Source: Ceratorhiza oryzae-sativae (taxonomy: Eukaryota > Basidiomycota > Agaricomycetes > Cantharellales > Ceratobasidiaceae). Taken from it: a stretch of 64,000 nucleotides of DNA. The first letter of the stretch is position 1. Every line of letters begins with the position of its first letter. Shown in pieces: positions 21,940 to 34,384 of this stretch. The stretch spans positions 1-64,000 of the forward strand of contig JARWMV010000053.1 in the NCBI GenBank assembly GCA_030998015.1. The letters are read 5' to 3'. The position numbers were made by a program, and so were the translations under genes. The notes beneath the pieces are model-generated. The model was not told the DNA's origin, made no database searches, and saw only the letters and a program-made list of their open reading frames with translations.

Positions 21940-22788
21940 AATACGAGTCATCAGTTGGCAAACTACAGGACAGGTACAAGCAGGGAGTGTGATTTTCTTT
22001 GTGATTTTTTGTGTGATTTTCTATGTAATATTCTTGGCGTATGTCGTCCGAAGTTGTGGACATGAACGAAGGTCAAAGCATGATATTTGTCAGGGTATAA
22101 TCAGAAATACACGACCAGGCAGGATGGAATCTACAGGCAGGTATTTGTGCTAGAATATGATTCTGAAAGATAGAATATTGTCACAGAAGCGAAATGTAGA
22201 AAAGATCACTTCATGACTAAATGTACAATGGCTAAGCGAGCGGTGCGTCTAAATGCGCAAGGCTGCCACGCAGCACGAAGACTCACTGTAGGAAGTGCGT
22301 GGATCTCATCAAAGTCCCCTGGACTACGACGTCCTCCCTTGGCGTCCCTAAGGGACGCCGGGGAGATCCCGTCAAAAAATCAGTCCATAGGGATCCATTT
22401 TTGACAGGCCGAGCCGTGGGCTCGCGAAAGCAAATTGGACGACCAGGGACGCCGTGGACGGCTTTAAGTCCCTCGGCTCCGGCGGTCTGGACTCGAGGGC
22501 GGCCAGGTCCTCTAAGGAGTCCAAAGCATATATAGAGGTCGAACGAAAGATGATATATAGCGATAACTTTAGAGCGAGAACTACACGTGTGGGAGAGCTA
22601 AACAACACACGGAAAATATAAAGAAAAGGGGAAGAGCAAAATAGCTCAACGTTTGATACAGCGGAGTCATGTGTCATATGGGCGAAAGAATAGGGGGACA
22701 GTGCGTAGACGGCGAAAGTGAACTCGAAATACAAGAAATAAAAGTACGAATTGTGACATGCGAGAGCAAAGGAGCGAGTGCTGCTGTT
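21940..22788. other. Intergenic stretch with two hairpins
   Basis: No gene is seen. GGCGTCCCTAAGGGACGCC (near 22340-22358) is a perfect palindromic hairpin, and GTCAAAAAAT/ATTTTTGAC arms enclose about 16 bp near 22371-22405. GGGACGCC recurs near 22446. A TATATA stretch lies near 22525. These may be subterminal structures of the transposon that carries the Tnp2 gene, but no terminal repeat could be assigned. Confidence 0.4.
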
Positions 22789-25700
22789 TCAGTACAGCTC
22801 GGGGTTTAATGCGGGATCGGGGATGCCGTCGTCGTTGTTGAACTGGGTGCGCGCACCTCGACTCCGGTCCAGAATCGCCCATGTATTTCGACCGCCGACC
22901 TTTATCCTTCCGACGGCAGCATGTACCGTTCCAAGATTGATGATATGGGCAGTCTCGAGTCGGTTATACGTAACGAGGGGGTTTTCGGGAAGTGTCGCAT
23001 CGAGACCGCGTGTGTCGCTGCACTCTTCAACGAGAGCCAGTAGATAAGGTTTCCGAACTTCCACCCTATCTTGATGTTAGCGTACTACAAAAGTTTCAAA
23101 AAATATAGACTCACGGGCGGTTTTGCTTGTATTCGACGTAGAATATATCTTTGACTCGGCCGTAGTGGAGCACGCGATGTGCCTGGTCCTCGAGGTGGTT
23201 GAAGCGATAGTTTTCATCTGGCAACAGCTCGTACTAGCCAGATTTGTGTATTAGTACTGCAAACGCAAGAAGGATAGGTGCATGCAAAATACGCACGCGT
23301 ATGAATGAGTTATCGCGAGACTTTGGGGAGGCCTGAATCAGACGGGCCGCACGAACTCGGTCCCCCATACTTGTCATGCGAAATCTGCCATGACGAACAA
23401 GGGTGTCCCAGTCAACCTTGTCGTGCAACTCCTGGTACGTGACCCTACGGCCTTTCTCCTCAGCAAGTCCGAAGTATCTGGTAATCCTTCTCTTGAGTCG
23501 ATTGCTGGCCGGATAAGGTCGATCCACCGGCTGTCCAAGCGCGAAGTTGCGGTCTACAAAGCGTTCGTATGCCTGAGGAAATTCGTAAGAACTAAGATGT
23601 GGGTAACTCACTCGCATCATATATTATTTCTTTTGAAGATATTAACTCCTCATCATCGGGATCTGTACGAGTGGGTGGCTGTACGAGTGACGGCATGTTA
23701 TGTATATGCGCTACGATTTGCATCTGCGCACGCCGTCGAATGTAGTTGTCGAGAAACTCGTATGGTCGGACACGATTCAAGAGGGCCGGTCTAAGCAAAA
23801 ATCCACAAAATCGCTCCATTACGAAGGACCATGTAGCCGAAAGTGGACCGGTTCGGCGGATATAATGCGGTATGTGCAGGAGCGCGTGAATCGTCAGAAC
23901 GCAAGCCGGGAGCCGATTGTGGTCGTATTGATAGTAAAGCCTATTGGCAATGATACAGCGAATTAATTGGAATCGTCGTTGCGTTGCTTACCTTTCATAT
24001 TCTTGACCCCATTCTTGAACTTTTACTTCAAGCTCATCCACCTGTGCAAGTGATATCTCGAGTTCAAGGCACAAAAGGATGATCTCACGCATCGCCAGAA
24101 AATGCCTTGAATAAGTATGTTAGTGCAGTCGTTAAGCATATATGAAACGGACTTACTCATAGTACTCATCGGGGAGTACTCCATTCAGTAAAACCGGCGC
24201 GAGGTATGTAAACCAGAATGACTGTGCTTCAGCTGTGTACAGTTTGAAGTCTTTATCAATATTGGGTATCGAACTGACAAACTGCGACGGTATCGTCTTT
24301 GCCGCCGCTACAGTCCGTTCTCCAATCAGCTTCCATGTGTCATTACCTAGAACATAAGGCTCGTTGCCCTGCGTGATCCACTTGAATATCCCCTTCCAGT
24401 GCTTAACCATATTGACGACCAAGTTTTCGAATATGAGATGCATCATCTCGTACGGTGCGCAGCTCGAAAGGTCGATCGACTTGAGGCTCGCGAGCACAGG
24501 CTTCCCGTGAAGTCCACATTCCTGTGAGAGTCGGGTGCGTTCTGGGGAGTCAGGAAGCCTAGCAAGCCGATCGAAGTAGTACAAGAAATTGTCATGTGTG
24601 CGCATGAAAAGATTCAGCTCGTCGGGGGACACCACCTCAACGTGCTCCGCCTCGGGGGCTTTAGGGGGGGTCAAAGGAACATAATACGTCACCGTCTGAC
24701 CGTGGTATGCTGTACCTGATATGAGACATGTTCGGCATGGGGTCATGGCATTGTGCCCCCTAAGTAAGAGTAGCTTCGAAATTGCCGGGATGTCGCCGAA
24801 TAGAATAATAAGAAAGGCTCGTAACTTGAACGGAAGAACATCACCCTGTACAAGGTCTATTCCGACTGCCACTTTAATCACGTCGACACCATCGGCGAGC
24901 TGCAAAAGCTCCTCGACGAGGGGAACGAGGAACGAGTTTATATCCTTGCACTCTGTAGGCCCGGGAATGACACTAACACAGATGACGTTCTCGAGACGGG
25001 TCCGAATTGAGGTATGAAGGTTGTAGTTGACCAGTATGAGTGGCCACGCGGTCGAGTTCCCCTTGTGTCGTCGTCGCTTGAACATAGAAAAGCCATCAGT
25101 CCCCAGTCCAAGTGCAATATCATCGGGACTATCGAAATACCGATAGTTCTCATCCGGTTTGACTCGAGTCTGCCGCAGTGTCCGATATATCTCCCCGTCC
25201 AAGACGTCTGAGGTTATGTCGGGGTGGGTGGCTTGATGCAACTCGTGTTTGGCGCGATGCCCCATGTTCATGACGGAACGGGCATTCTGAAAGAGGGCGA
25301 TTAGCTGCGGAATAAGGGGGGTATACATGAAAGTACGCCTGGGTTTTCCATTGCTAAATCGGGGTTCTTGGCAGTATGGGCAAACTTCAAGGTCTCGGTG
25401 CTTGCCGACGTAGCACACGCAAGATTGAATACACATGTCGTACGGGCGAGACTCCAAGCCCGAGAGTATCTTGAGGCGGCGCCAGGCAACGAAATCGCTG
25501 GGTAGTCCAAGCTCCTCGCAGGCGTGTAAGCGCAGGCCCTCGTACGTTGCCTGTGAGAAGTGCGAGCGGAGATGGGCGGCCAGGAACTTGAGGGTCTTGC
25601 GGTCCGTCTCGGTCAAGTCACGGTTGTCTAAATGGATGAGTTAGATTTGAACAAAACCGATTCGAATAAACACAGCTTACACATCTCAATCCATTCTTCG

Positions 25701-28700
25701 AATGCAATATTGCCAATGTACTGTCGTAGAAACGCCCATAACTCCTCTTCAGTCATTTCCAGCTCGTTATCGGCATCCAAACCAAGCGGCCCATCGTGTT
25801 CGTGGAACTCGGGGTCTAGCTCGAGACTACCTTCGGATGAGGTGTCAACGTCATGCTCAAAAGCCTGTGGTTCATCCTCGCTCTCCCAATCCTCGATTAT
25901 CACTGGATGATTTTGATATACAGGCAGCGGCCCAGCTACTTCTAATAGGTGTAGGAGAGTTAGCTCGCTATCACTGGTAGGAAATGTTGATTTGGCTTAC
26001 CAGGGGGGGGAATGAACAGATCGTCGACCTCCTCATCCTCATCATCCTCATCCTTGAAATCCATGTTATCCTCTGGGAGTAGAATGGTATAGTAGGTGAG
26101 TTAGCTAGTCGAGACTCACAAAATCTTGTACTCACGAATATCCTCGTCCTCCATTGCAATTATGGCCGCCAAATCAATACCGTGACGGAGACCTGCGTTG
26201 GCAGGGGCGGGGTTATCTTCACTGAAAGCTGGGCCTCCGGGAGCGTCGTCGTCGCCAGGAGCTATGCCAGGGTCAAGTGCTGGGCCATGCATTTCATCGT
26301 CTTCGTCGCTACCAAGGCCCTGTTCGGGCGCTAGGCCGTTATCATGTTGGACCCGCCGCTGGGCACGGGCAACGTCAATACGAGCAACCAGTCGAGCCCG
26401 ATTCTCGGCCTTGTGCAGCCGAACTTCCCGGTCAGTGGCAAAATCTCGGAGGCAGCAAGGGCAGCATCAGGAAAACGAGCCGCGTCTAATTAGCTCTAAA
26501 CAGCGCGTTGAGCTGGTCGAGGGCCCCGAAATGAAACCTGCAATCGTTAGCGCTCTTGAGAGCTCATAAGAGCTCGACCGGCATGGGGTAGAATCGGACT
26601 CCGATGTCAGTTAGTTGGCAATTGAGTGATATCAGCTTACCTTGGCAGATAACGCCAACAGTGGTCATAAATGGAACATTTTATAGATACAGTTCATACG
26701 TGCGTGATATCGCAGCCTCGCCTATCGGCAGATTAATCATGGCTGTGCATGCCTCCACATGCCACACCTACTGCACTTGTTCGCTAGAGTGGGGCCGACT
26801 TGATCTGTTGGCCTGAACATAGCCATTCCGCCCATGTGAAGTCACCCACGGAGGTGGTGGCAATGTTTACTTGGTCGCCCATCTTGTACACGGGGGTAGT
26901 TTTGCTTTGCGCATCTACTGGCACTAAAACCATTCAAAACGCCCCGCTAGTTCCAGATATTGATGAATAATGCAAATAACTTTATTCACTGCCACAAAAT
27001 CACTAGCCAATAGGAGACTTCGACACGCATATATGGATATCACTCAATTTCCAACTAACTGACATCGGAGTCCGATTCTACCCCATGCCGGTCGAGCTCT
27101 TATGAGCTCTCAAGAGCGCTAACGATTGCAGGTTTCATTTCGGGGCCCTCGACCAGCTCAACGCGCTGTTTAGAGCTAATGAGACCAAGGGGTAGCAAAG
27201 AAAAAAATTCTTGCCCGAGGTCGGTTTTTGAAAAAACGTGGATGAGCTCAACCCACCCACCCCCCTTATGTATTATGTCATACGTTTGTATTCAAATTAG
27301 GTATATAATCACGTGATATAGTCCACCAGATCCAAATCAGACACAAAACGATTGAAGGGGTGCTATACTTAAAGTGAAACATATAAGCGAAGCGAAAACA
27401 CAACAGACAACACTAGTGAAAGTTTTGCTCAATCTAGTCTTTGACGCTTCATACCCAACAGACGACTATTACCATGCTCGCCGCAATTCCAGTCCTTTGG
27501 CACGTATGAGAAGTTATAGCATTCGAGGTGGAACTATAGTATATCATCAGATCGCATGTAATAATTCAGCTCCAGTATCTCCTTACCCATTTGGTCTCGC
27601 ATTGTCTGTTATTACACATCATTACCTGGGGTTCTGTACCCGGTACTTTGCTCATTTGTATCTCCTCTTCAGTCACTCTTGTATTGCATGGGTAACAAGC
27701 TGTAATTTCGTTCACTATTGGGCGCTGTCGTACTGTACGACCGGAACGGCTCGATAATGTCGTTGTGAAAAGGGAGGCTGGGTTATGCGAAGCGTCTTTG
27801 CACAAATTAGATTGTCTCAATAACGCGATTATGAACACACAAACGAATCCCGCACCGTTTATATCGTCTATTTCCATATCACAGTCATCCACTGTATCTA
27901 TATCATTGCCCGAATCATCATTTTGAGATACGAGTTCATTGGGAATGTCGATGAGTAGTGACAAATCGTGATTTTTTGGAAGATCAACCGAGCTATTGGC
28001 TTTCATGAGAAAGACTCTGCGCTATTACTCTGATTATCGCTTACCGTAGCACCATACGTGAGCTATGAGCTTCTGAGATAGCTATCTCTTGCGCATGTCC
28101 TTTTCCCTTTGGGAGCCGAGTTGGTATACGTCGCTGGTCCCAAACTCCCCTCATTGACGCGAGCTCCGATGCTGAGAGCTCTGAATTCTTCAAGTAAAGG
28201 CTTTTATCGGCAAGAGGGTGGCAAGAGCTCAAGTGAGCTTCTAGGTTATATCGCCAGACCGCTGGTGATGTCTGTGAGCAAAGGTCACAAAAAAGCGGGA
28301 CATTTGAGCACGGGGAAGTTGATTTTGATTGCGACGCCGCCTTGTAAGAAAACTTAGTCGCATAGGGACATCCATTCGATCTAGTCATATCTATCTGTGG
28401 ATTCGAGTCTTTACCTTTGCCATGCAAGAGATATGTTGGGCAAGTAGTAGAAGGCCGCAGACAGAAACCGCACGGTTCGGTTGCCCGATTGACTGATGTG
28501 TCAAATAGAATATGTGCACCCATGTGCTCCAATACCTGCTGAGCCTTGGATCGATTTAGCAAGATGGTCGGCGTAGTACAAGCTGGACAAGCGTTATGAT
28601 CTTTTGGGCCATTCGGATTATGAGTATCTACTTCCTTCTCATACAAGAAGCACGCTTTCCCTATAGGATACATGCAACGGTCAGACATAGCATACTATAC

Positions 28701-31700
28701 ACATGACGATTCAACCTACCAGCATAAACATAAGGAAACCGCTCTGTTTGAACGACCTGAGGTAGTTCTGCGAAGTCCTGGAGTGACAGGCGGTCCGCTA
28801 GTAAATGAGTAATACCCAGAAGGTCGTTCGTGCTGAAAACATATGTCGCATGGCCTGACTCAGAGGTGAAAAGAGCAGGGTTGACAGGCTGTATGAAGCG
28901 ACCAGGTATTTTGAATGATGGTCCGTATTGCTGTGTCCACTGCCAGTCCATTTGGGCCGCTTCATTGTCGGATAAATCAGGCATACTACAGGGCGATAGA
29001 CAAATAATTTGAACAGTCGCATCGGCTAGCTTTTCGCCTAAGCGAGTACTGGTCATTTCAAGCACAGAAATGCCGTCAAACTGAAGCCGATTGACTTGTA
29101 ACAAAGCTAGAAATACATGCATCTCACATTGGAGTAATGCGGCTGCAGGATCGTTTACATGTAGAGCAGGTTCTCCGAGAGCAGTGTCGTGGTCGATAAT
29201 ACTGCATATATCCACACTTTTAGTGGAATTAGTGTACTTCGATAGCCCAGCAACTCGACTTAGGCGGTCAGTTGAGTTTCGCTTTGAGTTAAAAAACACC
29301 TGGCTAATCGCACGAGCTTTGTGAACTAATTCGCCATTATTCAGTGTCAGGTATGGCGATGGCAACCCAGGAGTTTCCAATGCGATTTCAGCGCCAGCAA
29401 GATCTTCTAAGTCAAGGTGCGAAGGATCAACTGGGATTGGCGGCAAGTTGTCATTCAAAGAGTCTTCAGCATAATCCATATCAGAAGCATCAACTACCAG
29501 CGGAATAGGATCGTGTGAGCGATTCAACACTAACACTCCAGAAGGCGACAGTATATCTACTGAGCCATGTCCTGAAAGCGCGACGAGTGTGTCTTCGATG
29601 AGTGTTGCCATCGTGTTGGGTAGTAATCTGCTTAGTGATTGCCGTCCTTTTCGCCAGGTAGTCAGCGGGTGTACATTCTCGACGCACACATTGCCTTTCC
29701 AGACGCTTGGACTGATATGATCAATAACCGCCGTGATAGTGGCGGCAGATGAGTCAATAGGACGGAGTTTTAGACGCCTCGGCGCATGATCCCATTCCGG
29801 GTGTTCAGCTAGGATGTTGGCACATGTAGTTGCGTTGGAGAGTCGACTAGCTAGCTGCAATGTATCTGCGTTTGTATCATTCCCGAACATTGTGCGAACA
29901 ATGCCAAAAGCGCTTTCAAGGCAGTCAGTACCAAGTAGTATCAACCAGAAAGAGCCTTTTGGGTCTTTAACCTTCGATTTGGCAAAGCATATATAAGCGT
30001 TCTTGATCATAATCATTATATCCCCATAGAGCTGAAGCGGCATGAACCGAGTGGCTTTAGTAGACCGAGTATGCAACCAGAGCATAAGGTGTGCAGCAGC
30101 GGATAACTGCTCAAGCTGCTCAGATAGAGTCAGCGATATATCGATATATGGTTTGATAATCAGGTCCATAAGAACACCCAGGATATTCAATGCGCGCTGG
30201 CTTCGCGCATAAGACGGTTTTGCGTTATCGTCTGGAGGGCTAATACTTGAAACACTTTTGAGTAGCTGAACAGCGAGGGCAACATCCTGCTTTTTTTTTT
30301 TTTTTTTAAATCATGTATATTATAGTCGTTTCAAGGCCAGGCCTTACGGTGCGACTTTCTATCTACGGTTTAAGTAACGGTACGAAGAAGAAAAGGAAGT
30401 TAACATCCTGCTTATCATCTGGACATAGCATATAGTCAATTCGGGTTTTAGGAACACCGCTATCACCAAGATGTAACCGTAGAACAGCCGGCGTTATATG
30501 AACGCCATCGATAAAAGTCCCAAGTGATCCAATGAGAAGATTCCTAAGTCGCTTGAAGATATGCTTATAGTCCTTGTTGCCTGTAAGATCATCTTCCCCA
30601 ACTAAGGTATTGAATAGCTGTAGCCCAGAGAGAAGGGGAAACAGAGTAGACGAAGGTTTGATAGGCTCGACCAAAGTAAGATCACAAAACGATGCGCCCC
30701 GGCACGCTTCTCCGTCAGAGGTGAGGGACACAAGTCGCCCAAGACCGAGCTTTGGCGCCAGCAGTTTACATACATGCATTGTAGTTCGGATAAGTTCTGT
30801 GTGCTCTCTAGACTTCTCACGCTTGCATGTCCCAGAGATAACAATAGGGCGGGCTGCATACAGTCGCTTATCTGGTGTAAGTAGTCCAATTGCAACAACA
30901 GTGCACTGTTCCGGTCAAAATCAATTAAGAGCATATACGTTTTATAGTAAGAGAAGGTACATACCTCCGATGAGATATGAACTTCCTTTTTATCGACTGC
31001 ATCAACAAGCTGCTCAAGTTCGCTAAATGAATCAATAGATAGAGCAATACGGTCGCCGTGTTCTCTGCAAATCCCAAGTACTTTCCCAGTCAACGCATCT
31101 AATCTTGGGCGTTCTTCAGTTTTTATTTTGTCAATCATCATGATGTAGTCGGGTTTGAGATTGTTACCAAGCAGATCAGTAGAATTACCAAAGGTTTCGT
31201 TGAGGTTGTGTTCTACATCACTTGCCGAAGACCCGAGAGATGATGCTCTCAGCACAGAAGACATCTTGTAATGTCGTATAGTCGATGGCGCCAGAAGCTC
31301 AAGTGTTCGATGTGCTATATTGGCTACCCGTACACCTCCCAGACGATAGAAAAGGAGGCACTTCATTTTTTCCTCTTCGGTAAATCCTTTTGGACGATAG
31401 AGGCCTTGGGCTGCCTTCCAGAAGCGTTCGATGATTCCTCTAATCCCTAGCTTATGCTTCACAGCAACTGCAACTAGCGCTCCTACTCGCTGCACGCTTC
31501 AATCTGTCCCAAGTGCTACAACAAACTTCTTGTGTTCTTCAAGGTTCTGGGTCCGCGAGATCAGTTTGCGAGCTTGAGATAGTTTATGGGATCGTAGGCT
31601 ATCGATTTGACTTGATTTCCGCCGAAGAAGTTCGTGTAATGAATGCATCGAGAGGTAGTTCCATGAAGTATTTTCATGCAATTCGATTGTTAGCCAGTCA

Positions 31701-32922
31701 CGAATTCCATGAAGTACCTGAGAGCCGTTCAAGGCGAGACAGGATTTGCATGCAGATACCCCAGTAGATGCATTACTAGATTTATATCCCGTGCAAGCAT
31801 TAGAGCAAAGGTTCATGCGCTGTTTGTGTACTTCAAACCCCCAAGGTAGGGCTAGTGAATCATGGAGAGCGTACGGATAATGTAAAAAAGGATTCTGGCC
31901 GCTTGAAAAGCTAAGAGGAATACCCTTGCATGCCGCCAAGGGTGTAGGTATGGCTGTATGCGTCGTTTTATTGATACTAGGAGCGTTGCAAGCACTTGCG
32001 AGATTAGGAGAAGCTTCGTTAGAAGATGTGAGGCAGAGTCTATTAGATAAATGCGGGGGTATCACTTCCACAACGTCCTCGTCACTATCTTCGATTTCGA
32101 TAGGTTGTGGTAAGCAAGATTCTTCGGGAACAAGTAGGAGGGGTTCTGAATCAGAAACTTTTAGCATTATGGGAGTTGACGGCATATGCATAGGTGTTGT
32201 TTCCTCCGGCGCTGTATGCTGCTCGATAGAGTTCCATGAAAGACTCGAAGACACTGGAGTGAGCGTTGGTGGTTTAAAAGTGGTAGTCTGTGTTGATCTC
32301 CTATTAGAGCTATTGAGTCGACCAAAGTGAAGAAGAGTAGTTTGGTCTTTTTGCTTCGCAAGCTTAGATCGTTTAGCCTGTGTACTCAGGCATTTCGCCT
32401 TTCCCTGATGTTCTATGAGGCCTAGTGGTCCTCGAAACGCAACATGCACTAGCTCCTCACATTCTGGACACATGACCTTCGTATCAGCTGCATACTTGGG
32501 TGTCTGATTGCCTACGCGTTAGTTGCGCGATGGGCAATTCAAGACCACTGCTTACTTTGCTAGACATTGTAACGCTGAAAAAGTTGGGGAGTTTCGCTAT
32601 CTAGGAGTGAGACTTCGCCAATGTTTGATCTAAAAATGATACACAGCAATGTTCCACCCTGATTCAAACGGCACAGGTACTACTCCGGTCATTTACGGCA
32701 CAGTTGCATCCTGTTTAACCGGTACTTTTGTTCGGTGGTTGATTTCGAATTATTTCCATAAAGAGTATTTCCATTTATGGGTTAAATTTATAGGTACAAA
32801 AAATTTTCAAAAATACAAAAACGCGACATCGGCCGACCCACCCACCCATACCTCGGGTCGGCGCTTATTTTAGCGCCACCCCTTGAATGAGACGCGGCTC
32901 GTTTTCCTGATGAGACGGGCAT
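22789..32922 (-). CDS. Tnp2-type (CACTA-class) transposase, split near its start codon
   Basis: This is a multi-exon transposase-like gene on the minus strand. The largest exon (24153 to about 25626) contains a Cys-rich segment (SCVCYVGKHRDLEVCPYCQEPRF) near 25420 and LGLGTDGFSMFKRRR, the region of the first catalytic Asp in the Tnp2 family. Later exons (about 23600-23819, 23234-23600, 22789-23064) give the C-terminal part, ending NPELY. Upstream exons lie at about 25680-25942, 26001-26072 and 26136-26462 and are acidic, with DEDDEDEEVDD. The start codon and three further codons (MPV plus one base) lie at 32915-32922, beyond an insertion at 26465-32912. Removing that insertion and one copy of its AG duplication brings the ATG into frame with a CPCCLRDF zinc-finger-like start. 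The gene is broken by the insertion; its exons are otherwise open. Confidence 0.7.
27566..32568 (-). pseudogene. Candidate P-element-like transposase, near-intact copy
   Basis: A small first exon MSSK (32568-32557) is followed by an intron, then CPECEELVHVAFRG...HQGKAKC, a C2HC-like zinc finger near 32470-32390. Next come a Ser-rich region with acidic IEDSDEDVVEV, a helical region (VGALVAVAVKHKLGIRG), DYIMMIDKIKTEERPRLDA, and further on GTDCLESAFGIVRTMFGND. That last pattern (D-LE-FG-R-N) recalls the C-terminal signature of P/THAP9 transposases. The family call is inference; the protein may instead belong to an unnamed fungal family. The C-terminal part has several CxxC pairs (CPAC, CGFC, CDLC) and a last exon with RSGRTVRQRP and CYPCN. 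Breaks seen are an in-frame TGA at about 31499 (Arg codon in copy 2) and a 109-bp retroposed insert at 30293. Confidence 0.6.
30293..30401 (-). mobile_element. Short poly(A)-tailed retroposed insert
   Basis: A 109-bp insert with a run of T at 30293-30307 (poly(A) on the minus strand) lies between two perfect copies of the 12-bp duplication AACATCCTGCTT (30281-30292 and 30402-30413). This is the hallmark of target-primed insertion by a LINE machinery. The body may be the 3' end of a LINE or a short retroposon. It interrupts the transposase coding region. Confidence 0.88.
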
Positions 32923-32929
32923 ACTGGAA

Positions 32930-33740
32930 TGTTGGAGAGCACATTGACACTGGGGTCATCTTATGCGGATGTGGTCGAAGGTGAGTGCGAACAACTAATT
33001 ATCGTAGAGTTTCACTTGAGCGCTGGGGGCAATCAAGCAGGCACAGCCACGCTCCCCCAACGATCGACACTACGACCACAACCTAGACTGCCAGCTACCC
33101 GCACAATCATTGCCTTGAGCAGCCCCCTTTGTCCGACCAGCCACTTTCTCTGCTATCAAAAACTAATAACCGTAAGTGTCTCTGGAAAACTTATGACTCG
33201 TGCTGATCAAACATGCCAAGTTCCCTCTGTTCATGGTGGCGCTAGGGGTACGAGACAATGTACGTATTTTCTGTACGTATTTCTACCACCCTTAGCAGTC
33301 GCTCACACCTCATGTCTGTCTAGAACACGTCAAACGTCCATTTGTTTGCCCCAACTGCAACAATCTGGCTGCTCATCTTGTCGACAGAGCATCTCCAAGA
33401 TCCCCGCAACCAACAGTCTGATGTCTGCTGGGACTGTTATGACGTCTAGTAAGTTTTTTTATGCTTGCATGCCATCACCAGAGCGCTCCGATTAATTCAA
33501 TTCCATCCCCTGTGCCCAAATCGATTATTGATTAACATAGTCCCAAGCCATGCCCTATACAACTGGTCAGTCCTTGTGTTGTAGAATAGAAACCTGGTGT
33601 ACAGGTTTGTCACTAAACTCACTGATCCCCCCACTGATCCTCCTTTATTTCCTTATGATTCTTCTTCAAGTGATTTACCCCTTGCTAATTGACCTTCACT
33701 CTTCCTGTCATTTGCTCTCACAAATCTTGATTTTGGACAA
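32930..33740 (+). other. Upstream region of Tnp2 gene with decayed coding pieces
   Basis: Candidate splice sites (AGGTGAGTGC near 32971, CCGTAAGTGT near 33170) and a zinc-ribbon-like FVCPNCNNLAAHL (near 33340) followed, after a frameshift, by SDVCWDCYDV suggest the remains of a plus-strand gene. No family is recognised and no continuous frame remains. Confidence 0.4.
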
Positions 33741-34260
33741 CATTTGTTCATATCACAGCTTATGATGAAATCTTCACCAGGGACTATGCTTCATGGAACC
33801 AAGGTGAGTGTCTATTTGTTGTGTAACACATGTATTGTACTCCCCTTCATCTTGCCAGATGCAGATGTCTCATGGCAGCTCTTGGGACCTCATCTACTGA
33901 GACATCAAGCTGGACAACTTCATTATGGGTGGCCTGCTTGTGGGATATAGTGCTTGTTCTACTGTGCTCACAAACTGGAATTGCTCAAAACACAAATTGA
34001 ATTTGAGACATTCAACTGCCTGCACAGTACCAACTAGGCTGCTGCTCCTGTAAGTACTTTAACTGTTCAGGCCATGCATATCTAACATTGCTTGTTAGGT
34101 CAATGTTATTGACATTGGTCTGGCCAGGAAGTATCACAACCCAAAGACCCACCTCCATATCCTGTACAGGGAGGACATAGGCCCAGTTAGGGTGATGTGA
34201 TTGGTGCTGGTATGTACTCCGATCCATATACTCATTCTATCTCATTCTATACTAACAGTT
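33740..34260 (+). pseudogene. Casein-kinase-I-like pseudogene fragment
   Basis: DIKLDNFIMG near 33905-33935 matches the CK1 catalytic loop (DIKPDNFLMG in the family), but the codon before it is a TGA stop where the family has Arg. After an intron-like gap, VIDIGLARKYHNPKTH near 34103-34150 and HILYRED match the CK1 activation segment. The upstream exon at about 33743-33804 ends at a GTGAGT donor. The Ty3-A copy 2 insertion at 34385 cuts off whatever followed. I could not trace a continuation after 62824. Confidence 0.6.
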
Positions 34261-34384
34261 TTTGCTTGCAGAGTAAGCACACTGTGACAACCCATGTCCC
34301 TTGCATGTGCCCCAGTGCAGGATGGTGTTGGGTGCCTTGAGCACTGCAACATCACATTGCCTTCTGGCATGATTGGTATGTAGG

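Larger units (their letters stand above)
27186..32885 (-). mobile_element. 5.7-kb DNA transposon with 8-bp duplication, copy 1
   Basis: The termini CAAGGGGTAGC (27186) and inverted CAAGGGGTGGC (ending 32885) are flanked by the perfect 8-bp duplication AATGAGAC at 27178-27185 and 32886-32893. Similarity between the ends extends to the ACCCACCCACCC tracts about 70 bp inside. The element carries one gene on the minus strand. An 8-bp duplication is typical of hAT and P elements. A second copy lies at 36291-41850 in the opposite orientation. Confidence 0.88.
26465..32912. mobile_element. CATCAG-ended foldback element inside the Tnp2 gene
   Basis: The outer ends CATCAGGAAAACGAG (26465) and its inverted copy ending at 32912 begin arms of about 160 bp. 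The left arm is 26465 to about 26628. The right arm is about 27040-27185 plus 32894-32912. It is flanked by the 2-bp duplication AG (26463-26464 and 32913-32914). A DNA transposon (27186-32885) sits in the right arm, so the element itself is about 740 bp. The middle (about 26629-27039) has no coding capacity. Its termini share CATCAG-AAAA and the 2-bp duplication with the 940-bp elements, suggesting one superfamily. Confidence 0.75.

Noticed and set aside
22372..22734. Minus-strand 120-codon frame as a gene
   Set aside because: It overlaps the hairpin region, has no motif or splice context and is probably a chance frame 3' of the Tnp2 gene.
26198..26569. Plus-strand 123-codon frame
   Set aside because: It is the antisense shadow of the acidic first exon of the Tnp2 gene and runs across the foldback junction.
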